Below, in pieces: positions 27,262-36,169 of a DNA stretch of 64,000 bases. Numbering within the stretch: position 1 is the first letter of the stretch; each line of letters begins with the position of its first letter. The notes under the pieces are model-generated. The model did not search any database, was not told the origin of the DNA, and saw nothing but the letters and a program-made list of their open reading frames with translations. Source of the stretch: Flavobacterium psychroterrae. Lineage in GTDB: Bacteria; Bacteroidota; Bacteroidia; Flavobacteriales; Flavobacteriaceae. The translations under genes were made by a program, and so were the position numbers. Where the stretch lies: contig NZ_JAGYVZ010000003.1 of NCBI RefSeq assembly GCF_018380615.1, positions 62,001-126,000 of the forward strand, in the 5' to 3' direction.

Positions 27262-28319
27262 TGATGGTAGATGGTGCGTTTATTATAGAAAAGAGTGTTG
27301 TAATTGTTGTGGTTTTTGCCGTAACGATGATTATGGCAATGTATTCTACCTGGGCTGAACGTAAAGTTGCGGCTTTTCTTCAGGATCGTGTAGGGCCTAA
27401 CCGTGCTGGATGGGGAGGATTATTGCAACCTCTTGCTGATGGTATGAAATTATTTTCGAAAGAAGAATTTTTCCCAAATACGCCTAACAAATTTTTATTT
27501 GTTGTAGGACCGGCAATTGCCATGAGTACTGCTTTAATGACAAGTGCTGTAATTCCCTGGGGAGATAAACTTCATGTTTTTGGCAGAGATGTAATTCTTC
27601 AGGCAACTGATATTAATATTGCTTTACTGTATATTTTTGGAGTTCTTTCAGTTGGAGTTTACGGTATTATGATTGGTGGATGGGCTTCTAACAATAAATT
27701 CTCATTGATGGGGGCTGTTCGTGCAGCTTCGCAAATGGTTTCTTATGAAGTTGCAATGGGATTATCAATGATTGCACTATTGATGATGACAGGAACTATG
27801 AGCTTAAAAGAAATTTCATTACAGCAACAAGGAATGAACTGGAATGTTTTCTATCAGCCTTTATCATTCTTAATTTTCCTGATTTGTTCATTTGCAGAAA
27901 CAAACAGAACTCCTTTTGATTTGGCGGAATGTGAATCTGAGTTAATTGGAGGTTATCATACTGAATATTCATCCATGAAAATGGGATTCTATTTATTTGC
28001 TGAATATGCAAGTATGTTTACATCTGCAACTATTATTTCTGTATTGTTTTTTGGAGGATATAATTATCCCGGAATGCAATGGATGGTAGAAAATGTTGGT
28101 GTAAATATTGGAAACGTTTTAGGAATGGTAGCATTATTTGCTAAAGTATGTTTCTTTATATTTTTCTATATGTGGGTTCGTTGGACAATTCCAAGATTTA
28201 GATATGACCAATTAATGCATTTAGGATGGAGGATTTTGATTCCGCTTTCAATAGTTAATATCATGATTACCGGAGTTGTTATTTTAAGACATCAAATCGC
28301 AGCATATTTCGGGTTTTAA
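27261..28319 (+). CDS. nuoH: NADH-quinone oxidoreductase subunit H
   Basis: A 352-residue membrane subunit with about eight helices that links the peripheral arm to the proton channels and forms part of the quinone tunnel. Signatures are AERKVAAFLQDRVGPNRAGW near residue 30 and the loop FAETNRTPFDLAECESELIGG near 210. Its ATG overlaps the nuoG stop (TAATG), indicating translational coupling. It is followed by a 164-base repeat-containing gap before nuoI. Confidence 0.96.
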   Translation: MMVDGAFIIEKSVVIVVVFAVTMIMAMYSTWAERKVAAFLQDRVGPNRAGWGGLLQPLADGMKLFSKEEFFPNTPNKFLFVVGPAIAMSTALMTSAVIPWGDKLHVFGRDVILQATDINIALLYIFGVLSVGVYGIMIGGWASNNKFSLMGAVRAASQMVSYEVAMGLSMIALLMMTGTMSLKEISLQQQGMNWNVFYQPLSFLIFLICSFAETNRTPFDLAECESELIGGYHTEYSSMKMGFYLFAEYASMFTSATIISVLFFGGYNYPGMQWMVENVGVNIGNVLGMVALFAKVCFFIFFYMWVRWTIPRFRYDQLMHLGWRILIPLSIVNIMITGVVILRHQIAAYFGF

Positions 28320-28331
28320 TACTCCTTAAGT

Positions 28332-28411
28332 CATAGCCCTGATAGAAGCGGCATCCTTTAATTTTTTTTCTTTAGAAAAATTAAAGATATAGCGAATAGC
28401 AGGATTAGCTT
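28332..28411. repeat. Imperfect palindromic repeat between nuoH and nuoI
   Basis: The inner stem CTTTAATTTTT / AAAAATTAAAG is flanked by outer imperfect arms TAGCCCTGATAGAAGCG and CGAATAGCAGGATTAGC. This form is known to me as a frequent dispersed repeat in Flavobacterium. It sits inside the operon and could form a large hairpin in the nuo mRNA. Confidence 0.6.
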
Positions 28412-28483
28412 CAAATTAAAAATAAAACAGATTATAGATTTGAATTAAACTCAAATTAAGAATCGTAAATCATACATTAAAAA

Positions 28484-29029
28484 ATGTCAATAGAAACTAT
28501 ATCATTATCGGGTAGAAAGAAGATGGTCTCAAATAAAGAGATGACTTTTTGGGAACGATTGTATCTTGTGGCGATTGTGAAAGGATTGTTTATCACACTT
28601 AAACACTTATTCAGAAAAAAAGTGACAATTCACTATCCTGAACAAGTGCGTGAAATGAGTCCGGTTTATCGCGGTCAACACCAGTTGAAACGTGATGAAC
28701 AAGGTCGTGAAAACTGTACCGCTTGCGGATTATGTGCTTTGTCATGTCCGGCTGAAGCTATCACAATGAAAGCTGCTGAACGTAAAGCTGACGAAAAACA
28801 TTTGTACAGAGAAGAAAAATATGCTTCGATATACGAAATCAATATGTTACGTTGTATTTTTTGTGGTCTATGTGAAGAAGCCTGCCCGAAAGACGCCATT
28901 TATTTGACGACTTCAAAGGTATTGGTTCCTTCCAGCTATGAAAGAGAAGATTTCATTTTTGGAAAAGACAGATTAGTGATGCCTCTTGATGTGGCGATCA
29001 AAAATGCTCAACTTAATAATGCTAATTAA
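28484..29029 (+). CDS. nuoI: NADH-quinone oxidoreductase subunit I
   Basis: A 181-residue ferredoxin-type subunit with two [4Fe-4S] clusters. The ligand motifs are CTACGLCALSCPAEAI and CIFCGLCEEACPKDAI, each CxxCxxCxxxCP. The N-terminal part (TFWERLYLVAIVKGLFITLK) is the usual amphipathic helix at the membrane face. It is directly followed by nuoJ with no gap. Confidence 0.97.
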   Translation: MSIETISLSGRKKMVSNKEMTFWERLYLVAIVKGLFITLKHLFRKKVTIHYPEQVREMSPVYRGQHQLKRDEQGRENCTACGLCALSCPAEAITMKAAERKADEKHLYREEKYASIYEINMLRCIFCGLCEEACPKDAIYLTTSKVLVPSSYEREDFIFGKDRLVMPLDVAIKNAQLNNAN

Positions 29030-29569
29030 ATGATACATATTCCTGATTTTGCACACGCAACAACTGTACAAATTATATTTTGTTTCTTAGCGTTTATTAC
29101 TGTAATCACCGCTTTCCTGACTATTTTTAGCAGAAATCCAATTCATAGTGCTATCTATTTAGTGATTTGTTTTTTCTCTATTGCTGGTCACTATTTATTA
29201 TTAAATGCTCAATTTTTGGCTATCGTACATATTATAGTCTACTCTGGAGCGATTATGATTTTGTTCCTGTTTACGATCATGTTGATGAATTTGAACGAAC
29301 AACGAGATGTACACAGACCAAGAATTACACGTTTAGGCGCAATTGTATCTTTCTGTTTGATTTGTGTTGTATTGATTGCCATTTTCATAAATTCTAAACC
29401 AATTGTTGGAGAATATGATTCAACTGGCGAGGATTTCCAGTCGATTAAGGTATTGGGTAAAATATTATTGAACGAATATATGGTTCCGTTTGAATTCGCT
29501 TCGATCTTGCTTTTAGTAGCTATGATTGGAACTGTATTATTGTCTAAAAAAGAAAAATTAAATAAATAA
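29030..29569 (+). CDS. nuoJ: NADH-quinone oxidoreductase subunit J
   Basis: A 179-residue membrane subunit with five predicted helices (about 11-28, 37-55, 60-80, 95-115, 150-170). The third has the pi-bulge region [23 protein letters not shown] typical of NuoJ. It starts immediately after the nuoI stop, and its own stop overlaps the nuoK start by one base. Confidence 0.95.
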   Translation: MIHIPDFAHATTVQIIFCFLAFITVITAFLTIFSRNPIHSAIYLVICFFSIAGHYLLLNAQFLAIVHIIVYSGAIMILFLFTIMLMNLNEQRDVHRPRITRLGAIVSFCLICVVLIAIFINSKPIVGEYDSTGEDFQSIKVLGKILLNEYMVPFEFASILLLVAMIGTVLLSKKEKLNK

Positions 29570-29889
29570 TGGGTAATATATTAAATCAAATAGGTATTGA
29601 AAACTACATCTTTTTAAGTGTTGTACTTTTCTGTATTGGTATTTTTGGTGTATTGTACAGACGAAATGCTATTATCGTTTTCATGTCTATCGAAATCATG
29701 TTGAATGCTGTTAACCTTTTATTTGTTGCTTTTTCAACTTATCATCAAGACGCACAAGGACAAGTCTTTGTATTCTTTTCGATGGCAGTTGCTGCAGCAG
29801 AAGTTGCAGTTGGGTTGGCTATTTTAGTTTCGATCTTTAGAAATTTAGGTTCGATTAGTATCGATAATTTAAAAAATTTAAAAGGATAA
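29569..29889 (+). CDS. nuoK: NADH-quinone oxidoreductase subunit K
   Basis: A 106-residue protein with three membrane helices. The conserved acidic residues are in [17 protein letters not shown] and in [18 protein letters not shown], which take part in proton transfer in the family. It overlaps the nuoJ stop codon (TAATG) and is followed at once by nuoL. Confidence 0.96.
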   Translation: MGNILNQIGIENYIFLSVVLFCIGIFGVLYRRNAIIVFMSIEIMLNAVNLLFVAFSTYHQDAQGQVFVFFSMAVAAAEVAVGLAILVSIFRNLGSISIDNLKNLKG

Positions 29890-31779
29890 ATGGAAATGGA
29901 TACCAATTTAGCTTTAGTTTTAGTATTAGCTCCTTTTTTAGGATTTTTAATCAATGTTTTCTTTGGCAAAAGCTTAGGAAAAACTGTTTCAGGAATTATT
30001 GGAACTGCTGCGGTAGTAGTTTCTTTTGTCGTTACACTTTTCTTTTTCAATCAAATCAGCCAAACAAAACAAGTCATTCAAATCACTTTATTTGACTGGA
30101 TTCAGCTCAGTAATTTACATATTAATCTTGGATTTTTATTAGATCAATTATCATTACTTTGGTTGCTTTTTGTAACTGGTATTGGTTCATTGATTCACTT
30201 ATATTCTATCAGTTATATGCACGATGATGAAAATATGCACAAGTTTTTTGCATATTTGAATCTGTTCGTATTCTTCATGATTACGCTTGTAATGGGAAGT
30301 AACTTATTAGTTTTATTTATTGGTTGGGAAGGCGTTGGACTTTGCTCGTACTTATTAATTGGATTCTGGCATAAAAACCAGGATTACAATGATGCTGCAA
30401 AAAAAGCTTTCATCATGAACAGAATTGGAGATTTAGGTTTATTAATCGGAATGTTCATTATTGGTTCAATGTTCTCGACTTTAGATTATGCAACTTTAAA
30501 AACTGCTATTGTTGGCGCAACAAACTTGAATTTGCCGTTGCTTTCATTAGCTGCTTTATGCTTATTTATTGGTGCTTGTGGTAAATCAGCACAAATTCCG
30601 TTATATACTTGGTTACCAGACGCGATGGCTGGACCAACTCCTGTTTCTGCATTGATTCACGCTGCAACAATGGTTACAGCTGGTATCTTTATGGTAACAA
30701 GATTAAATTTTGTATTTGATTTAGCTCCGGATGTTCAAACTGTTATTGCTATTATTGGAGCTGTGACTTCATTAGTTGCTGCAACAATTGGTTTAGTTCA
30801 GACAGATATCAAAAAAGTATTAGCCTACTCTACCGTTTCTCAATTAGGATTAATGTTTTTAGCGTTAGGACTTGGTGCTTATGAAGTTGCTGTTTTCCAC
30901 GTAATCACACACGCATTCTTTAAAGCTTGTTTGTTCTTAGGATCAGGATCTGTAATTCACGGTTTACACGGAGAACAGGATATGCGTAAAATGGGTGGTT
31001 TGCGTAAAGCAATGCCTATTACTTTCTGGACAATGTTGATTTCATCATTAGCCATTTCAGGTATTCCGTTTTTCTCAGGATTTTTCTCTAAAGATGAAAT
31101 CTTATTAACGGCTTTCGAACACAGTATTCCTTTATATGTTATTGGTTCTATTGCATCAATCATGACTGCATTTTATATGTTCAGATTGATGTTCCTTACT
31201 TTCTTTAAAGATTTCAGAGGAACTGAAGAGCAAAAACATCATTTACATGAAAGTGGCGCATTGATTACTTTTCCTCTTATAATTTTAGCAATTCTGGCTA
31301 CTTTTGGCGGATTAATTAGTTTGCCTGGAAATAGCTGGTTAAATGAATATTTAGCGCCGCTTTTCACAAAAGTGGCTGGCGAAGAACATCATTTAGGAAC
31401 TACAGAATATACATTAATGGGAGTTGCAGTTTTAGGCGGATTATTAGGTATTTTAATTGCTTACATTAAATACTTTAAACAAGACAACGTTCCTGAAGCT
31501 GACGAAAACATTACAGGTTTGACCAAAGTTTTATACAACAAATATTATGTAGATGAAATTTACGATGTAATATTTGTTCGCTCTATTAACGGATTATCAA
31601 AATTCTTTAGAGACACTATTGAAACAGGTTTATCAGCACTTGTTTTCGGATTAGGAAAAGTAACCAATGAAATAGGTTTTCAAGGTAGAAAATTACAAAG
31701 CGGAAGTATCGGATTATATCTGTTTGCTTTTGTTTTGGGTCTTTGCGCCATTGTTTCCTATATATTTTTAGCTAAATAA
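29890..31779 (+). CDS. nuoL: NADH-quinone oxidoreductase subunit L
   Basis: A 629-residue antiporter-like proton channel subunit with about 16 helices. Signatures include GWEGVGLCSYLLIGFW (essential Glu), TWLPDAMAGPTPVSALIHAATMVTAG and HAFFKACLFLGSGSVIHGLHGEQDMRKMGGL. The C-terminal region contains the long lateral helix after YNKYYVDEIYDVIF. The length is normal for NuoL. It is the distal membrane subunit of complex I. Confidence 0.97.
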   Translation: MEMDTNLALVLVLAPFLGFLINVFFGKSLGKTVSGIIGTAAVVVSFVVTLFFFNQISQTKQVIQITLFDWIQLSNLHINLGFLLDQLSLLWLLFVTGIGSLIHLYSISYMHDDENMHKFFAYLNLFVFFMITLVMGSNLLVLFIGWEGVGLCSYLLIGFWHKNQDYNDAAKKAFIMNRIGDLGLLIGMFIIGSMFSTLDYATLKTAIVGATNLNLPLLSLAALCLFIGACGKSAQIPLYTWLPDAMAGPTPVSALIHAATMVTAGIFMVTRLNFVFDLAPDVQTVIAIIGAVTSLVAATIGLVQTDIKKVLAYSTVSQLGLMFLALGLGAYEVAVFHVITHAFFKACLFLGSGSVIHGLHGEQDMRKMGGLRKAMPITFWTMLISSLAISGIPFFSGFFSKDEILLTAFEHSIPLYVIGSIASIMTAFYMFRLMFLTFFKDFRGTEEQKHHLHESGALITFPLIILAILATFGGLISLPGNSWLNEYLAPLFTKVAGEEHHLGTTEYTLMGVAVLGGLLGILIAYIKYFKQDNVPEADENITGLTKVLYNKYYVDEIYDVIFVRSINGLSKFFRDTIETGLSALVFGLGKVTNEIGFQGRKLQSGSIGLYLFAFVLGLCAIVSYIFLAK

Positions 31780-31789
31780 TTTTACAACT

Positions 31790-33229
31790 ATGAACGTTTC
31801 TCTTATATTAATTATTCTTTTAATTGGTGCATTTGTCACTTATTTTGCTGGTGATAAACTAGCATCTAAAGTAGCTTTGTTCTTTAGTTTGGTAGCTTTA
31901 GGTTGTTCAATTGTTTTACTAAATCATTTTTACGCAGGCGAAAGTATCAGTTTTGTCAGTGCATGGATCAATCAGCCTAAAATTTCATTTGCACTTAATG
32001 CAGATGGATTAGGAATTGCAATGCTATTATTGACTGCGGCTTTAACGCCAATTATTATATTCTCTTCTTTTGGAAATGAATATAAAAATGCTAAAGGTTT
32101 TTATGCTTTAATTTTATTTATGGCATTTGCTATGACAGGAACTTTTCTTGCAGCAGATGGTCTTTTATATTATATCTTTTGGGAATTAGCACTTATTCCT
32201 ATTTACTTTATTGCCCTTATTTGGGGTAATGGTGATGCGGAAGAACGTAGAAAGGCAGTGGTTAAATTCTTTATTTATACTCTTGCAGGATCTTTATTCA
32301 TGCTTGTTGCTTTTATTTACCTATATACAAAAGCAGGCAGTTTCATGATTGAAGATTTATACAAATTAAATTTATCAGCTTCTGAGCAACTTTGGATATT
32401 CTTAGCTTTCTTTTTCGCTTATGCGATTAAAATTCCAATTATTCCTTTCCATACCTGGCAAGCAAATGTTTACCAAAAAGCACCAACCGTTGGAACAATG
32501 CTTTTATCCGGTATCATGTTAAAAATGGGATTGTATAGTGTAATTCGTTGGCAATTGCCTCTTGCTCCATTGGCTGCAAAAGAATACATGAATATTTTCA
32601 TTGCTTTAGGAATTGCCGGAGTTATTTACGGATCAATTGTAGCTTTAAGACAAAAGGATTTAAAGAAATTATTAGCTTATTCTTCGTTAGCACACGTTGG
32701 ATTAATTGCTGCAGGAACTTATACATTAACAATTGATGGTTTCCGCGGAGCTGTTTTACAAATGATTGCTCACGGTTTTGTAGTAGTTGGATTATTTTTC
32801 GCTGCTGAAGTTATCTATAGAAGATATGAAACCAGAGAAATTTCACAATTAGGTGGTATTCGCACGCAATCACCAAAATTTACTTCTATGTTTTTAATTT
32901 TGGTATTGGCTTCAGTAGCCTTACCGAGTACTTTTAACTTCGTTGGAGAGTTTACTGTTTTGTATAGTCTTTCTCAAATTAATATATGGTTTGCTGTTTT
33001 AGGCGGAACAACTATTATTTTAGGAGCTTATTATATGCTTAAAATGTTTCAAAATGTAATGTTAGGAGAAACAAACTCTAAAACTTTTGCAGATGTTTCT
33101 ATTAATGAAGGAGTTTCATTTGTAGTAATTATTGCGGTTTTAATTTTCTTCGGATTTTATCCAAAACCAATTACAGATTTGATTACTCCAAGTTTAGAGA
33201 CAATTCTAAACGTTATCAATAAAAATTAA
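31790..33229 (+). CDS. nuoM: NADH-quinone oxidoreductase subunit M
   Basis: A 479-residue antiporter-like channel subunit, about 14 helices. Signatures are FWELALIPIYFIALIWG with the key Glu, PFHTWQANVYQKAPTVGTMLLSGIMLKMG, and AYSSLAHVGLIAAG. It starts 10 bases after nuoL and is separated from nuoN by 64 bases. Confidence 0.97.
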   Translation: MNVSLILIILLIGAFVTYFAGDKLASKVALFFSLVALGCSIVLLNHFYAGESISFVSAWINQPKISFALNADGLGIAMLLLTAALTPIIIFSSFGNEYKNAKGFYALILFMAFAMTGTFLAADGLLYYIFWELALIPIYFIALIWGNGDAEERRKAVVKFFIYTLAGSLFMLVAFIYLYTKAGSFMIEDLYKLNLSASEQLWIFLAFFFAYAIKIPIIPFHTWQANVYQKAPTVGTMLLSGIMLKMGLYSVIRWQLPLAPLAAKEYMNIFIALGIAGVIYGSIVALRQKDLKKLLAYSSLAHVGLIAAGTYTLTIDGFRGAVLQMIAHGFVVVGLFFAAEVIYRRYETREISQLGGIRTQSPKFTSMFLILVLASVALPSTFNFVGEFTVLYSLSQINIWFAVLGGTTIILGAYYMLKMFQNVMLGETNSKTFADVSINEGVSFVVIIAVLIFFGFYPKPITDLITPSLETILNVINKN

Positions 33230-33293
33230 TATTTTAAATAAAAATAAATTAGGGCATCATTAGTTTGAGATTTCCTAAATCAAAAAAACAAAA

Positions 33294-34685
33294 ATGAATA
33301 CATTAATAGCTATAACAGGATTGGGTATTTTTTGCCTATTGTTTGAAATTCTTAATTTAAGAAAGGCCATTGTTCCTATTACCATTCTTGGTTTATTGGG
33401 CGTTTTGGCAATCAACTATTACGAATTTGGATCAACAGCAAGTTACTATAATAACATGATTACAGTGAGCAAGTTCTCTACTACGTTTTCATCACTATTT
33501 ATTATTATAACTATTTTCTTAGTAGCATTAAGTCATAATTTTTACGAAAATCACCCAACCAAGATCTCAGATTTTGTTGCTATAAAAATCTTTTTATTAG
33601 CTGGTGGGGTTGCTATGGTTTCTTTTGGGAACTTAGCGATGTTTTTCCTGGGAATCGAAATTTTATCAATTGCGCTTTACATATTAGCTGCAAGTGAAAG
33701 ATTAAATCTAAAAAGTAACGAAGCAGGTATGAAATACTTTTTGATGGGATCATTTGCATCAGGGATTATCTTATTTGGAATTTGTTTGATTTATGGAGCA
33801 ATGGGAAGTTTTGATGTTGCGGAAATTCACGAAAGTTCTCTATCTGCCGAATTGCCAATCTGGTTTCCAATTGGAATGATCTTAATGATAATTGGTATGT
33901 TATTTAAAGTAGCAGCAGTTCCTTTTCACTTTTGGGCTCCGGATGTTTACGAAGGATCTCCAGCTTTAACTACTGCATTAATGAGTACTTTGGCTAAAGT
34001 TGTAGCAATTGCAACACTTTATAAATTAGTTTCGGCATTAAATCTTGTGCCTTCTTTAGACAATCAGGATCTTTTAGGAACTTTTGAAAATATTATCGTT
34101 ATTATTTCTATCGCATCTATGACCGTAGGAAATATAATGGCACTACGTCAGGTAAATGTAAAACGTATGCTGGCGTTCTCAGGAATTTCACATGCAGGTT
34201 TTATGTTGATGACTTTATTAACTATTGCAACTTCAGCAGGTGTTTTATTGTATTATGCCGCTGCTTATGCATTAGCCGGAATAGCTGCTTTTAGTGTTAT
34301 ACTATATGTCTGTAAAAACCAAGACAACGAAGATATTACGAATTTTCACGGTTTAGGAAAAACAAATCCTTTGTTAGCGGCAATCTTAACAGCATCATTG
34401 CTGTCAATGGCCGGGATTCCAATTTTCTCCGGATTTTTTGCTAAACTATTCTTGTTTAATCAAACTATTCAGGCTGGATATATTGCTTTAGTAATTGTTG
34501 CTGTGATAAACTCGATTATTAGTGTTGGATATTATTTCAAATTAATATTGGCAATGTATTCTAAAGAACCAAATCAGGAACGCACGGGAAAACCTTTCCT
34601 TATTTATGCAGTTGCAGTAATTTCAATTACTTTAAATATTGTTTTAGGTTTATTTCCATCACTTGTTTTAGATCTTTTAAATTAA
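33294..34685 (+). CDS. nuoN: NADH-quinone oxidoreductase subunit N
   Basis: A 463-residue antiporter-like subunit, the last of the operon. Signatures are FLGIEILSIALYILAA, AAVPFHFWAPDVYEGSPALTTALMSTLAK and LAFSGISHAGFMLMTL. The length is normal. A strong terminator lies 25 bases downstream, closing the nuo operon. Confidence 0.97.
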   Translation: MNTLIAITGLGIFCLLFEILNLRKAIVPITILGLLGVLAINYYEFGSTASYYNNMITVSKFSTTFSSLFIIITIFLVALSHNFYENHPTKISDFVAIKIFLLAGGVAMVSFGNLAMFFLGIEILSIALYILAASERLNLKSNEAGMKYFLMGSFASGIILFGICLIYGAMGSFDVAEIHESSLSAELPIWFPIGMILMIIGMLFKVAAVPFHFWAPDVYEGSPALTTALMSTLAKVVAIATLYKLVSALNLVPSLDNQDLLGTFENIIVIISIASMTVGNIMALRQVNVKRMLAFSGISHAGFMLMTLLTIATSAGVLLYYAAAYALAGIAAFSVILYVCKNQDNEDITNFHGLGKTNPLLAAILTASLLSMAGIPIFSGFFAKLFLFNQTIQAGYIALVIVAVINSIISVGYYFKLILAMYSKEPNQERTGKPFLIYAVAVISITLNIVLGLFPSLVLDLLN

Positions 34686-34707
34686 AAACAATTTCATAAT
34701 TTATATA

Positions 34708-34739
34708 GAAGCCATCAATTGTTATTGATGGCTTTTTTA
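34708..34739 (+). terminator. Terminator of the nuo operon
   Basis: GCCATCAAT and ATTGATGGC form a 9-base-pair stem with a 4-base loop, followed by six T. Confidence 0.88.
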
Positions 34740-34795
34740 TTGGTCGTAATTGTTAAAAATTCCATAGTATTACGGGCACATCAAAAAATATCGAT

Positions 34796-34803
34796 TATAT
34801 TTG
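34796..34803 (+). promoter_or_regulatory. Promoter -7 element of the Bax inhibitor-like gene
   Basis: TATATTTG matches TAnnTTTG. It overlaps or abuts earlier possible starts at 34801 and 34804, so the ATG at 34828 is the likely translation start. Confidence 0.55.
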
Positions 34804-34827
34804 ATGAGTTTTAAAACCAATATTATT

Positions 34828-35601
34828 ATGAACTTCAATTCTAAAAATCCATTTTTAAGCAACAAACGTTTTTCATCAAATGCTGTTTCAAAAGCTGAAG
34901 AAGTACACCAGACTCAAATTATTGATTACAATCAGGAAATGACTTTGTCAGGTACAATTAATAAAACAGCTATTTTGTTTTTAATATTATGCGGATCTGC
35001 AATGTTAACATGGTGGATGGCATTTAACGGAATGAATGCAATGTTACCTACAATTGGTGGTGCTATCGTTGGACTAATTTTAGTTGTAATTTCAGCATTC
35101 AAACCACATCTTTCACCGTATTTAGCTCCGGGTTATGCCTTATTTGAAGGATTATTTATTGGAGGGATTTCTGCGATTTTTGAAGCTATGTATCCGGGAA
35201 TTGTAGTTAATGCAGTAAGCGCAACACTGGTAACTTTTTTAGTTTGCCTGGGATTATATAAATTTAAAATTGTAAAAGTTACAGAGCAATTTAAATCTGT
35301 AGTTATTGCAGCTACCTTGGCAATTGCAACTTATTATCTAATTTCATGGGTAGCTTCTTTGATCTTTAATTTCACTCCTGTTCATTATGGAAATGGAATG
35401 ATGAGTATAGGAATTAGTGTTTTTGTAATTATCATAGCAGCCTTAAACTTATTTTTAGATTTCGATCAAATCGAAAAAGGAGTTCAGGAAAGAATGCCAA
35501 AATTCATGGAATGGTACGGCGCAATGGGATTAATGATTACATTAGTTTGGTTGTACGTTGAATTCTTAAGATTATTATCTAAATTATCAAGCAAGAATTA
35601 A
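34828..35601 (+). CDS. Bax inhibitor-1/YccA family membrane protein
   Basis: A 257-residue inner-membrane protein with seven predicted helices after a polar N-terminus of about 45 residues (MNFNSKNPFLSNKRFSSNAV). The central sequence SPYLAPGYALFEGLFIGGISAIFE and the C-terminal LNLFLDFDQIEKGVQERMPKFMEWYGAMGLMITLVWLYVEFLRLL are the family hallmark, including the acidic residues linked to pH-gated calcium leak in characterised members. The start at 34828 is chosen because upstream in-frame starts lie in the promoter. It is a single gene between two terminators. Its physiological role in flavobacteria is not established. Confidence 0.92.
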   Translation: MNFNSKNPFLSNKRFSSNAVSKAEEVHQTQIIDYNQEMTLSGTINKTAILFLILCGSAMLTWWMAFNGMNAMLPTIGGAIVGLILVVISAFKPHLSPYLAPGYALFEGLFIGGISAIFEAMYPGIVVNAVSATLVTFLVCLGLYKFKIVKVTEQFKSVVIAATLAIATYYLISWVASLIFNFTPVHYGNGMMSIGISVFVIIIAALNLFLDFDQIEKGVQERMPKFMEWYGAMGLMITLVWLYVEFLRLLSKLSSKN

Positions 35602-35623
35602 TATTTTTTTAACAATACATACG

Positions 35624-35657
35624 AAGCCTTTTTGATATTTTCAAAAAGGCTTTTTTT
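35624..35657 (+). terminator. Terminator of the Bax inhibitor-like gene
   Basis: AAGCCTTTTTGA and TCAAAAAGGCTT form a 12-base-pair stem with a T-run. Confidence 0.85.
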
Positions 35658-35962
35658 ATGCTCTTTAAATTCCATTGTCTTCTCAACTAAAAAGCTAGCC
35701 ACTTCACATCCAATCGAATTCTAAAATATATCCCATTATTTTTTATTCGCATATTTGGAATATCTCCAATAGAATATTCATATTTTAAAAGATTCAAATT
35801 TCTTTCTATCAAAATTTAATCATTTTTTATTAAAGAAATACAATTTGTCAATGTTATTTCTTACGATTTTGGAAGAAACTAATTAAAAAAAACGAAAAAG
35901 TACTTCTGAAAAAAATAAAAAAATACTTTCAAAAAACTTCGCAACTAACGACATCATTAATA

Positions 35963-35995
35963 TGCAATAAATTACATTTTATGTAATAAATTACA
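35963..35995. promoter_or_regulatory. Distal operator pair of the first pectate-lyase gene
   Basis: TGCAATAAATTACA (35963-35976) and TGTAATAAATTACA (35982-35995) are two 14-base sites with TGTAAT-N2-ATTACA symmetry, with starts 19 bases apart. They lie 111 bases upstream of the promoter -7 element. The same pair with the same spacing occurs upstream of the second gene. Confidence 0.7.
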
Positions 35996-36073
35996 AATTA
36001 ATTAAAATAAATACGATTTTTTTACTTCATGTGTTTTTTAAGTAAAAAATACTAATAATGTCGAAATTTTGAT

Positions 36074-36095
36074 TATGTTTGTGTAATCGATTACA
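36074..36095 (+). promoter_or_regulatory. Promoter -7 element with proximal operator, first pectate-lyase gene
   Basis: TATGTTTG (36074-36081) fits TAnnTTTG and is followed without a gap by the perfect palindrome TGTAATCGATTACA (36082-36095), which has the central CG of LacI-family operators. A protein bound here would cover the transcription start, so repression is expected. Confidence 0.72.
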
Positions 36096-36169
36096 ATATC
36101 CCCAAAATTTGTCAATCGAAAATTAAAACCACAAAAAACCACGCTTTATCTAACCTTAAACCACCAATT

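Larger units (their letters stand above)
35658..36169. other. Long regulatory region of the first pectate-lyase gene
   Basis: The 512 bases are without a gene. The last 210 hold two distal palindromes, a promoter and a proximal operator, listed separately. The first 300 bases are AT-rich with no signal I can name. Confidence 0.55.
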
